DNA of 64,000 nucleotides, from the NCBI RefSeq assembly GCF_000427295.1, contig NZ_ATNM01000142.1:1-64000 (forward strand), read 5' to 3'. Within the stretch, counting starts at the first letter, position 1, and every line of letters begins with the position of its first letter. This document shows, in pieces, positions 29,966 through 38,451 of this stretch. A model generated the notes under the pieces. The model was not told where the DNA came from. It saw nothing but the letters and a program-made list of their open reading frames with translations, and did no database searches. This DNA is from Cyclobacterium qasimii M12-11B. GTDB taxonomy: Bacteria > Bacteroidota > Bacteroidia > Cytophagales > Cyclobacteriaceae. A program made the translations under genes and the position numbers.

Positions 29966-31423
29966 TTAGGCCAGGATGCCATTGACTAAATTTCCGGCAA
30001 CATCTGTAAGCCTGTATCTTCTTCCCTGATGTCTATAGGTGAGTTTTTCATGCTCTACTCCCAGGAGATGTAGCATGGTTGCGTGAAAATCATGTACATG
30101 TACCGGGTCTTTGATGATGTTATAGCCAAGTTCATCGGTTTCTCCATAAGTGATTCCAGGTTTTACGCCTCCGCCAGCCATCCACATGGAAAAAGCCCTG
30201 GGGTGATGGTCTCTTCCGTAGTTGTCCGCAGAAAACCTTCCTTGGCAATAATTGGTCCTTCCGAACTCTCCACCCCAAATGACTAGGGTTTCATCCAATA
30301 AGCCCCTTTGTTTTAAATCGGTGATCAAAGCAGAAGAAGCCTGGTCTGTGTCTTTGGCCTGCATGGCCATTTCATTTGGTAGGTTCCCATGCTGGTCCCA
30401 TCCCTGGTGATATAGCTGTATGAATCTGACGCCATTTTCAGAGAGTTTTCTTGCCAGTAGGCAGTTCGCTGCATAGGTGCCGGAAACAAGGCATTCAGGT
30501 CCGTATAGCTTGACGATGCTGTCTGGTTCTTTGCTTACATCTGTCACTTCAGGAACCGCCGTCTGCATCCTGTAAGCCATTTCATATTGTTGGATCTTGG
30601 CATTAATTTCAGGGTCACCAAATGATTTGTAGTTGATTTGGTTAAGTGCTGCAATTTTATCCAGCATCCTTCGCCTGTCCATTTTGTTCATGCCTTCAGG
30701 ATCATTGAGATAAAGCACAGGATCATCACCGCTGGAAAATTGTACGCCCTGATGTACTGATTCCAGGAATCCATTGGTCCAAAGCTTGGAGTAAACTCCC
30801 TGCCCATTTCCTTTTCCTCTTGACAAAAGCACACAGTAGCTCGGTAAATTATTGTTTTCACTTCCAAGACCATAACTTAGCCATGCCCCCATACTTGGTC
30901 GGTTTCCTACTTGGGCTCCTGTTTGAAAGAAAGTAAGCGCAGGGTCATGATTAATGGCCTCCGTGTGCATAGACTTTACGATACAAATATCATCTACAAT
31001 TTTAGCGGTGTGAGGAAAAAGATCACTCACCCAAGCCCCTGATTTTCCATATTGATTGAATCCATAAGCTGAGCCAACCAAAGGGAAAGAGGATTGTCCT
31101 GCAGTCATACCGGTTAGCCGCTGCCCTTGCCGAATCGAATCTGGAAGTTCTTCCCCAATTCTTTTGTTAAGCATTGGTTTGTAATCGAAAGATTCCAATT
31201 GGCTTGGAGCTCCGTTTTGAAACATGTAAATAACCCTTTTCGCCTTAGGTGCAAAATGAGGTACGGCTGCCATTAATTTGTCCGTGTCTAACTGGGCATT
31301 TCCAGTTAAGAGGTCCGGGATTAAAAGAGAGCCAAGGGCAACACTACCTAGCCCAAGACTTAATTTGGATAGAAACTTCCTCCTGTTTTCATTTAATCCA
31401 TTTTCTACAATTTCTTTTTCCAT
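29966..31423 (-). CDS. Tat-exported DUF1501 protein
   Basis: 485 residues. A Tat-type leader (NRRKFLSKLSLGLGSVALGS) precedes a DUF1501 domain with the alkaline-phosphatase/sulfatase-like fold (MFQNGAPSQLESFDYKP, TEAINHDPALTFFQTG, IWGGEFGRTNYCQG, GRDHHPRAFSMWMAGGGVKP). The metal-site residues expected of this fold are plausible in HDPA, GGEFGR and GRDHHP, but no activity has been assigned to the family as far as I know. It begins one base after the DUF1553 gene ends; such pairs are common in Planctomycetota and some Bacteroidota. Confidence 0.88.
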   Translation of the reverse strand: MEKEIVENGLNENRRKFLSKLSLGLGSVALGSLLIPDLLTGNAQLDTDKLMAAVPHFAPKAKRVIYMFQNGAPSQLESFDYKPMLNKRIGEELPDSIRQGQRLTGMTAGQSSFPLVGSAYGFNQYGKSGAWVSDLFPHTAKIVDDICIVKSMHTEAINHDPALTFFQTGAQVGNRPSMGAWLSYGLGSENNNLPSYCVLLSRGKGNGQGVYSKLWTNGFLESVHQGVQFSSGDDPVLYLNDPEGMNKMDRRRMLDKIAALNQINYKSFGDPEINAKIQQYEMAYRMQTAVPEVTDVSKEPDSIVKLYGPECLVSGTYAANCLLARKLSENGVRFIQLYHQGWDQHGNLPNEMAMQAKDTDQASSALITDLKQRGLLDETLVIWGGEFGRTNYCQGRFSADNYGRDHHPRAFSMWMAGGGVKPGITYGETDELGYNIIKDPVHVHDFHATMLHLLGVEHEKLTYRHQGRRYRLTDVAGNLVNGILA

Positions 31424-31424
31424 A

Positions 31425-33741
31425 TCAAGTTTTGGTAATCGCTTCTTCTACATTATAAATGGCCACCACTACTTGCATAAGGGCAGCTGTTTCGGGTGTG
31501 TCACTAAATTGATCCAAGGGGAACTCTCCCGCTTTCACCGTTTCTAAAACGGTTTCAGGCTTTTGTTTGAATCTCTTTAATTCTTCCTGATGGTATTCAA
31601 TTAAGAGGGCCATTTCCTCCTCTTTAGGCGCACGGCATAAAATCCTGAAAAAGGCTTCTTTAATCGCGGCTTCATTTTCTTTCCCTTCCTTTATCAAATT
31701 ATTGGCCAAAACACGTGATGCTTCAAGTACCAATGGATCATTTAGCATTGCCAATGCTTGCAGCGGGGTGTTGGTTCTGTTTCGGGTTACTTCGCACACA
31801 TCTCTATTGCTACCGTCAAATATTATAGGCTTGGGAGGTGGCGAAGTTAGTTTGATAAAGGTATACAGCCCTCTTCGGTAAAGATCGGCCCCTTCATCCT
31901 GTCGGTATTCTGCCAGTTCTCCTCTGCCAGAGGTGGCAGCTTCCCATAAGCCCTCGGGTTGATAAGGTTTTACGCTAGGCCCTCCAATTTCTTTAGACAT
32001 TAAGCCACTGCTAGCGATAATCATGTCACGAATGTTTTCAGCATTTAACCTTATTCTTGGGTAGCTGGCCAGGTAAAAATTATCTGGATCCATCTCAACT
32101 TTCTTTTTGTCTACTGTTGCCGATTGCTGGTAGGTGGCTGAACTCACAATTTTTTAATTAAATTCTTTACGTCCCAACCACTTTCACGGAAATCTACAGC
32201 AAGCCAATCTAGCAATTCTGGATGAGAAGGTAATTTACCCTGCATGCCAAAATCTCCTGCTGACCGTACAATTCCTGCACCGAAAAAATTCCTGCCACAT
32301 AAGGTTGACAAATACCCTGGCTGTCAATGGATTTTCGTCTGAAAAAGTCCACTCGGCCAAGCCTAGTCGGTTTTTGGCGTATTTGTTCTCGTCAAATTTA
32401 AGAATAGCTTCTGGGGTGGAGGGGAAGACTTCAGTAGTTGGTTGATCGTAAATCCCCCTGTCCAGTACAAATGTCTGCCTTAAAGTGTCCTTATAATCAT
32501 CCATAACGGAGACCATAATTTTGCTGCTGTCTTGATGATTGACAAAGTCCAGGATGCCATTCAGGTCTTCTTTTTCTACCCACATGATGGGATGCTTCGC
32601 CGGTTTGGAAACACTTACATCTCCTTCATAACCCTGTTCCGGCGTGTTATTGAAAAAAGCATACATTTGAAAATAATTGGCCTGAGAAATTGGGTCGAAT
32701 TTATGATCATGGCACTGAGCACATTCAACGGTCATGCCTATTATCGCCTTGCTGAAGGTGTTGGTCTTGTCCAAAATGTATTCAACCCTGTATTCTTCAG
32801 GTATTACGCCCCCTTCTTCAGTGTATTTGTGATTCCTATTGAAGGCAGTTGCCAGTATTTGCTCTTTATTCGGATTGGGTAGCAAATCACCTGCTATTTG
32901 CCAGGTGATGAACGTGTCGTAGGGAAGGTTTTTGTTAAAAGCATGAATAACCCAATCCCTGTAGGGCCATTGGGTTCTGATATTGTCATCCTGATAGCCA
33001 TAGGAGTCTGAATAACGTGCAATATCCATCCACAATACAGCCATTCGCTCACCGAAGGAAGGGCTGTCTAGTAATTCATCTATGATCTTTTCAGTTGCAT
33101 CCTCTGTATTGTCAGCTTCATAAGACTTTGCTACTTCTAGTGTTGGGAGTAGGCCTGTGATGTCCAAACTCAGCCTCTTGAGAAGCAGCATTTTGTCTGC
33201 CGATTCATTGGGTTTAAGGCCTAAATGATCAAGCTTTGCCAGGATGAAATGGTCAATTTCATTATTGGGCCACTCAGCATTTGAAGTTTTTAGGCAGACT
33301 AGTTTTAGATGGAGTTACAAATGCCCAATGGGGCTGGTATTTAGCTCCTTGTTTGATCCATTTTTTGATGGTTTCAATTTCACTGCCGCTGAGTTTAAGA
33401 TTTGATTCAGGTGGTGGCATCAGTTCTGCCGCATCTGTTGCTTCTATCCTGAGGACAACCTCTGATTTCCCAGGTTTTCCAGGCACTATTGCGTGTGCTT
33501 CAGGATTCTCTTTTAGTGCTGCATAGGCACTTTCTTCCGTGTCTAGCCTTAAACCTGACTCTCTTTTGTTTTCATCTGGCCCATGGCAGGCAAAACAATT
33601 GTCTGATAAAATAGGTCGGATATGAAAATTGTAACTGATTTGATTGCCTGATGTCAAAACATCCGCTTCTGATTCTTTTTCTGAACAAGAAGTGAAAATT
33701 ACAATTGGTATTAGTAGTATTTGGGTTAGGTGCTTAAGCAT
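31425..33741 (-). CDS. PSCyt1-DUF1549-DUF1553 lipoprotein, frame broken three times
   Basis: About 771 residues after repair. A lipoprotein signal (IPIVIFTSC, Cys 19) is followed by a cytochrome c domain with haem site CFACH and the second signature ELMPPPESN, then DUF1549 ([35 protein letters not shown], which contains a second CxxCH) and DUF1553 (NLMWQEFF onward, [16 protein letters not shown]). Breaks: 33287-33291 has one T too many, 32283-32288 one A too many, 32150-32155 one T too few (+ strand). Correcting these yields an uninterrupted family-length protein. First gene of the exported cassette. Three indels in 2.3 kb is the highest density here, so genuine decay cannot be excluded. Confidence 0.83.
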
Positions 33742-33809
33742 ATATATTTATTGCCTTGCTTAAATTGTTAATAATGAACAATTTCCTAATTTAAAGCTGA
33801 ATATACAAG

Positions 33810-33824
33810 CAATATTTAATATTG
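33810..33824. promoter_or_regulatory. Palindrome upstream of the exported cassette
   Basis: CAATATT-T-AATATTG is a perfect 15-base palindrome with flanking G and C that extend it imperfectly. It lies 69 bases before the cassette's first start codon, a suitable place for a dimeric regulator. AT-rich palindromes also arise by chance. Confidence 0.35.
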
Positions 33825-34094
33825 TGCACCAAGGATTAATTCGGTGATTTCTATTACTAAATAGGTAATAGACCATTTTTTAAGGGATGGTATCGCTTCA
33901 AAATCAATCAATCGTTACTGTCTATGAACTCGCTGTATTTTAGTTTTCAAGAAGTTTAATTTCTCAGCAATTGCATCTTTTCCTATTAAGATGCATGGGA
34001 AGTTGGTCTCACTAGACCTGTAGCAAAATGGGATGACTGCTCTAAAAAGGACAATTGAATAGCATTTTCTTAAAATTAGGAAGTGGAGCAATAA
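33825..34094. other. Intergenic region, nothing firm seen
   Basis: Together with 33742-33809 this forms a 417-base gap between accC (which ends here, - strand) and the start of the exported cassette. Apart from the palindrome and the accC terminator I see no ORF or RNA gene. Confidence 0.4.
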
Positions 34095-34124
34095 AAAAGG
34101 AGAAGCATTACGCTTCTCCTTTTC
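34095..34124 (-). terminator. Terminator of the fabH-efp-accB-accC operon
   Basis: AAAAGGAGAAGC / GCTTCTCCTTTT with a five-base loop. On the - strand the stem is followed by six T, 35 bases after the accC stop. Confidence 0.85.
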
Positions 34125-34158
34125 AAGTGATTTATATGATTTAGATATTTTAAATCAA

Positions 34159-35511
34159 TTAGGATTTTTTAATCTTAGAGAAATCAAAATCTTCCAAAAA
34201 TTTAGTAGTGAAATTTCCTGCGATAAATTCAGGATCTTCCAATAAAGCCAAATGGAATGGAATGGTAGTTTTGATGCCATCAATTACAAACTCTTCCAAT
34301 GCACGTTTCATTCTTACAATGACTTCCTGCCTGGATTGAGCACTTACTATAAGTTTGGCGATCATGGAATCGTAGTTTGGAGGGATGACGTATCCAGCAT
34401 ATACATGGCTGTCAATCCGTACTCCCTTGCCACCTGGTAGATGAAGGTTTACAATTTTCCCAGGGCTTGGCCTGAACCCATTTGCAGGATCCTCAGCATT
34501 GATTCGACACTCCATGGCGAATAATTTAGGGAAATAATTTTTTCCGCTAATTTTCTCTCCTGCAGCTACTTTTATTTGTTCCTTAATTAGATCAAAATCA
34601 GTTACCTCTTCAGTTATTGGATGTTCTACCTGTATTCTGGTATTCATTTCCATAAAGTAGAAGTCCCTGTTTTTATCCACTAAAAACTCTATGGTTCCAG
34701 CACCTTCATAAGCGATGGCTTCAGCACCTTTGATTGCTGCTGTCCCCATTTTTTCTCTCAATTCATCTGTGATAAACGGAGAAGGTGTTTCTTCCACTAA
34801 TTTTTGGTGGCGTCTTTGAATGGAGCAATCTCTTTCTGATAAATGACATGCCCTACCTGAAGAGTCTCCAATGATCTGAATTTCGATATGTCTTGGTTCT
34901 TCTACAAATTTCTCAAGATACAATCCGTCATTGCCGAATGCAGCTGCAGATTCTTGCCTTGCATCATCCCAAGCTTTTTTGAATCCAGAGGGATCCTTTA
35001 CTATTCGCATACCTCTACCACCCCCGCCGGCTGTTGCCTTAAGGATAACTGGGTAGCCGATTTTTTCCGCTAAAGGAAGTCCTTGCTCTATTGATTCTAA
35101 TAAACCTACAGAACCAGGGATAGTTGGTACTCCAGCTGCAGCCATTGTGGCTTTTGCGGTTGCTTTATCCCCCATCTGATTGATCATGTCAGGGCTGGCT
35201 CCAATAAATTTTATATTGTATTCTTCACAAATTCGTGAAAATTCAGCGTTCTCAGATAGAAAACCATAGCCAGGATGAATGGCGTCCGCATTTGTTATTT
35301 CTGCAGCAGCTATTATTCTGGGGATATTTAAATAGGAGTCTTTGCTGGCTGGTGCACCTATACAAACTGCTTCATCTGCAAAGCGTACATGTAGGCTATC
35401 TTTATCGGCAGTAGAATAGACGGCGACAGTCTTTACCCCCATTTCCTTACAGGTTCGTATGATCCTTAAGGCTATTTCCCCTCTATTTGCTATTAATATT
35501 TTATTAAACAC
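34159..35511 (-). CDS. accC: Acetyl-CoA carboxylase, biotin carboxylase subunit
   Basis: 450 residues. Carboxylates biotin on AccB using ATP and bicarbonate, the first step of malonyl-CoA formation. Markers are the N-terminal [18 protein letters not shown], the glycine-rich ATP-grasp loop [24 protein letters not shown], the catalytic region [15 protein letters not shown] and SMIAKLIV. Last gene of the operon, 29 bases after accB. accA and accD are not here. Confidence 0.96.
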   Translation of the reverse strand: MFNKILIANRGEIALRIIRTCKEMGVKTVAVYSTADKDSLHVRFADEAVCIGAPASKDSYLNIPRIIAAAEITNADAIHPGYGFLSENAEFSRICEEYNIKFIGASPDMINQMGDKATAKATMAAAGVPTIPGSVGLLESIEQGLPLAEKIGYPVILKATAGGGGRGMRIVKDPSGFKKAWDDARQESAAAFGNDGLYLEKFVEEPRHIEIQIIGDSSGRACHLSERDCSIQRRHQKLVEETPSPFITDELREKMGTAAIKGAEAIAYEGAGTIEFLVDKNRDFYFMEMNTRIQVEHPITEEVTDFDLIKEQIKVAAGEKISGKNYFPKLFAMECRINAEDPANGFRPSPGKIVNLHLPGGKGVRIDSHVYAGYVIPPNYDSMIAKLIVSAQSRQEVIVRMKRALEEFVIDGIKTTIPFHLALLEDPEFIAGNFTTKFLEDFDFSKIKKS

Positions 35512-35540
35512 TATATAAAGTCGATTTGGTTAGAAAACAA

Positions 35541-35993
35541 TCAATTCTGAGGTTCAACCAAAAACAGCGGTTGGTCATATTCGACAGGGGATGCATCATC
35601 CACCAAAATCTTCACGATTTTACCTGAAACTTCTGATTCAACCTCGTTGAATAGTTTCATTGCTTCAATGATACAAACAGGTTGTCCTTTTTGAATGGTG
35701 TCTCCCACGTTTACAAAGAATTCAGCATCAGGATTAGGAGACCTGTAAAAGGTGCCTATCATAGGAGACTTTACTTCTAGGTAATTTGTCGCTGGTGCAG
35801 CAGCCGTTTCGACTGGGGCAGGAGCAGGGGCTGCCTGAGCGAATTGAGGAATAAGGTTTTCTGAGTGTTTCACTACAGGAGTGTCCGAATTCTTTTTGAT
35901 GGAAAGCTTGAATTCGTCTGTCTCAATTTTGACCTCTGCTAGTCCGGAATTGGAAATAAAGTCAATTAACTCTTGTATCTCTTTTGCTTTCAT
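35541..35993 (-). CDS. accB: Acetyl-CoA carboxylase, biotin carboxyl carrier protein
   Basis: 150 residues from ATG 35993 (MKAKEIQELIDF); an in-frame start 39 bases upstream adds an unconserved leader. An Ala/Pro-rich linker (AQAAPAPAPVETAAAPA) precedes the biotinyl domain with the biotinylated lysine in EAMKLFNE. A TATATTTG promoter box lies 46 bases upstream, so accBC may also be transcribed apart from efp. Confidence 0.95.
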   Translation of the reverse strand: MKAKEIQELIDFISNSGLAEVKIETDEFKLSIKKNSDTPVVKHSENLIPQFAQAAPAPAPVETAAAPATNYLEVKSPMIGTFYRSPNPDAEFFVNVGDTIQKGQPVCIIEAMKLFNEVESEVSGKIVKILVDDASPVEYDQPLFLVEPQN

Positions 35994-36039
35994 AAATCTA
36001 TTTCTTTGAGAGTAAGCCCAATTTTTGGCCACCCTGTTT

Positions 36040-36047
36040 CAAATATA
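36040..36047 (-). promoter_or_regulatory. Putative -7 box for accB-accC
   Basis: TATATTTG on the - strand matches TAnnTTTG, in the 114-base gap between efp and accB. Confidence 0.5.
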
Positions 36048-36107
36048 CTTGATTATTAACTTAAGTAAAACTATGTAAATTAATGAATAATTTTAACGTT
36101 AAGTGTA

Positions 36108-36671
36108 TTATTTCACTCTTTCTGAGTAGGAACCATCACGTGTGTCTACCTTGATCATTATGTCTTGGTCTACAAATAAAGGTACCATCACTATCGCGCC
36201 AGTTTCAAGTGTGGCAGGCTTAAGTGTATTAGTGGCTGTATCACCTTTGATGCCAGGTTCAGTATAGGTCACCATTAATTCTACAAATGCTGGAAGTTCC
36301 ACACCCAGAGGAGTCTCTGTCTCATCATGGATGAGGATGTCTACTAATTGTCCTTCCTTCAATAGTCCTGGTCTTTCAATCAGTTTTTCCTCAATTGGAA
36401 TTTGTTCGAAAGTCTCCGTGTCCATGAAGTGATAGCCCATATCATCACTGTAAATGTACTGATGGGGTCTTTTTTCTACACGGGCGGTTGTTACTTTCTC
36501 GCCAGAATTGAAAGTTTTATCAAGGACTTTTCCATTGGTAAGACTTTTTAGCTTTGTCCTAACGAATGCTGGGCCTTTTCCAGGTTTCACATGTTGGAAA
36601 TCAACTATTGTCATAATGTCATGATTAAACACCAGACAAAGGCCATTTTTAAAATCAGCAGTACTTGCCAT
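36108..36671 (-). CDS. efp: Translation elongation factor P
   Basis: 187 residues, three beta-barrel domains. Relieves ribosome stalling at polyproline. The conserved loop lysine is Lys32 in VKPGKGPAF; no modifying-enzyme gene (EpmA, EarP) is in the window. The C-terminal signature lies near [11 protein letters not shown]. It follows fabH by 17 bases, and fabH-efp-accB-accC is a typical Bacteroidota order. Confidence 0.96.
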   Translation of the reverse strand: MASTADFKNGLCLVFNHDIMTIVDFQHVKPGKGPAFVRTKLKSLTNGKVLDKTFNSGEKVTTARVEKRPHQYIYSDDMGYHFMDTETFEQIPIEEKLIERPGLLKEGQLVDILIHDETETPLGVELPAFVELMVTYTEPGIKGDTATNTLKPATLETGAIVMVPLFVDQDIMIKVDTRDGSYSERVK

Positions 36672-36688
36672 ATTTGCTTAGTTTTTGA

Positions 36689-37689
36689 TTAAACGCTTTT
36701 AGGGTCATATCCCCACTTTAAATATACTGCTCCCCAGGTAAATCCACCACCAAAAGCAGCTAAAATAAGATTATCTCCTTTTTTTAATTTGGATTCATAA
36801 TCCCATAAGCACAATGGAAGCGTCCCAGCGGTAGTATTGCCATATTTTTCAATATTTAGCATGACCTTTTCAGGACCAACGCCCATTCTTTTTGCGGTAG
36901 CATCAATTATTCTCTTGTTTGCTTGATGTGGTACCAACCAAGCGATATCATCAGGAGTCAAATTGTTTTCTTCATGATCTGAGCGCTTACGTCTGCCATG
37001 TTGGTCACCGCAAATTTAAACACAGTAGAGCCCTCTTGGAAAACATAATGTTCCCTGGCAGTAACTGAATCAATTGTTGCTGGCTTTTTGCTTCCACCTG
37101 CTTCAATACGTAGGTAATTGGCTCCTGATCCGTCAGTATGAAGCATAGAGTCCATAATTCCAAGATCCTCCTCCGTAGCCTCTAACAATACAGCACCACC
37201 CCCATCACCGAAAATGATGCATGTGGACCTGTCCTGATAGTTGACAATTGAAGACATTTTATCCGCGCCTATGATGATCACCTTTTTATGTGCACCAGTT
37301 TCGATAAACTTACTTCCTATCGTTAAGGCATACAAAAATCCAGAACAAGCGGCAGAAATATCAAAGCTGTAACTGTTTTTGGCACCTACATTGTCTGCGA
37401 TGATGTTGGCTGTAGCAGGGAATAACATATCTGGAGTTACTGTAGCACAGATTATCAAATCGATGTCTTCCGGATTGGTATTGGTTTTTTCCAATAATCC
37501 TTTTACTGCTGCTGTACCGATGACTGAAGTACCTTGGTTCTCACCCTTTAAAATTCTTCTTTCCTTGATACCTGTACGACTGGTGATCCACTCGTCATTG
37601 GTATCTACCATGGTTTCCAGTTCTTTGTTGTCAAGTACATACTCGGGTACCCAGCCATGCACTCCTGTAATAACAGCTCTTTTTTTCAT
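36689..37689 (-). CDS. fabH: Beta-ketoacyl-ACP synthase III, frame broken by one missing base
   Basis: Starts fatty-acid synthesis by condensing acyl-CoA with malonyl-ACP. The Cys-His-Asn triad is visible: Cys in DISAACSGF (about residue 118), His in [10 protein letters not shown], Asn in KYGNTTAGT. The frame breaks at 36966-36969 (+ strand): four T where five restore [14 protein letters not shown]. Repaired length is 333 residues, normal for the family. The second fragment begins at a TTG that is an internal codon, not a real start. Confidence 0.93.
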
Positions 37690-37989
37690 CTGATTGGTTC
37701 TAGTCTCACATTGGAAACGGGTTGTCCTGTCTTTCGTGCGATTTTTTATTGAAAGTAATTTAGGGCAAATCCCATGTTAATTTATACTGTTTTTGTTAGA
37801 AGATGTGTACAGTATTAAAATTTCGAATCCCAAAATTATTTAAAATGTGCTTGTCCACCAAAGAAATCATGGATATGTGAAAAATAAATCACAATGAGAA
37901 TCAATATTTTAACGGATTTAACCTGGATGTTGGTATAGCATGAAAAAATTCATAAATTATAAATCAGTGCAATACTTCCAGATTATATA
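37690..37989. other. Divergent intergenic region between fabH and the Mo-hydroxylase genes
   Basis: 300 bases that should contain promoters for both sides. ATACTGT (37784-37790) and ACAGTAT (37809-37815) form an inverted repeat with an 18-base spacer, a possible operator. No ORF or RNA gene was seen. Confidence 0.4.
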
Positions 37990-38451
37990 ATGAAACTACG
38001 TGTAAACAATAAAGAATATTCGGTAGAAGTGGCCAATAACCCAAGTCTGCTAGAAGTCCTAAGAGATAAATTGGACCTGACAGGGACCAAATATGGCTGT
38101 GGCGAAGGGGCTTGCGGTGCATGCAAAGTTTTAGTGAATGGTATACCTACCCCCTCATGTATTACGCCGGTTACATCAGTTTCTGGTAAAAAGGTCATTA
38201 CCATAGAGGGTTTGGCCGAGAATGGTGAACTTCATCCTGTACAAAAGGTTTTTCTGGAAGAGGATGTTTTTCAATGTAGCTATTGCGCTCCCGGCATGGT
38301 CATAACAGCGGCTGCATTGCTGAAAAAACAACCAGACGCGAGCACTCAGGATTTAATAGATGGGTTAAATGGAAATATCTGTCGCTGCTGTACTTACCCG
38401 GCTATAATCAATGCACTCAAAAAGATAATTCAAAAAGAGGGGGAACAATGA
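37990..38451 (+). CDS. 2Fe-2S subunit of a molybdenum hydroxylase (IorA-like)
   Basis: 153 residues. Plant-type [2Fe-2S] domain with GCGEGACGACKVLVNG, then the second cluster domain with CSYCAPGM and NICRCCTYP. This is the small electron-transfer subunit of the xanthine dehydrogenase family, closest in layout to isoquinoline 1-oxidoreductase alpha. It has no signal peptide and would be exported bound to its partner. Its stop overlaps the next start (ATGA). Confidence 0.92.
   Translation: MKLRVNNKEYSVEVANNPSLLEVLRDKLDLTGTKYGCGEGACGACKVLVNGIPTPSCITPVTSVSGKKVITIEGLAENGELHPVQKVFLEEDVFQCSYCAPGMVITAAALLKKQPDASTQDLIDGLNGNICRCCTYPAIINALKKIIQKEGEQ

Noticed and set aside
35994..36032. Earlier start for accB
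   Set aside because: The 13 added residues are unlike other biotin carrier proteins, and MKAKEIQEL is the usual beginning.
38283..38447. Upstream extension of the Mo-hydroxylase large subunit
   Set aside because: The extra 55 residues lie inside the 2Fe-2S gene in another frame, and the ATG at 38448 forms an ATGA overlap just ahead of the Tat-like leader.
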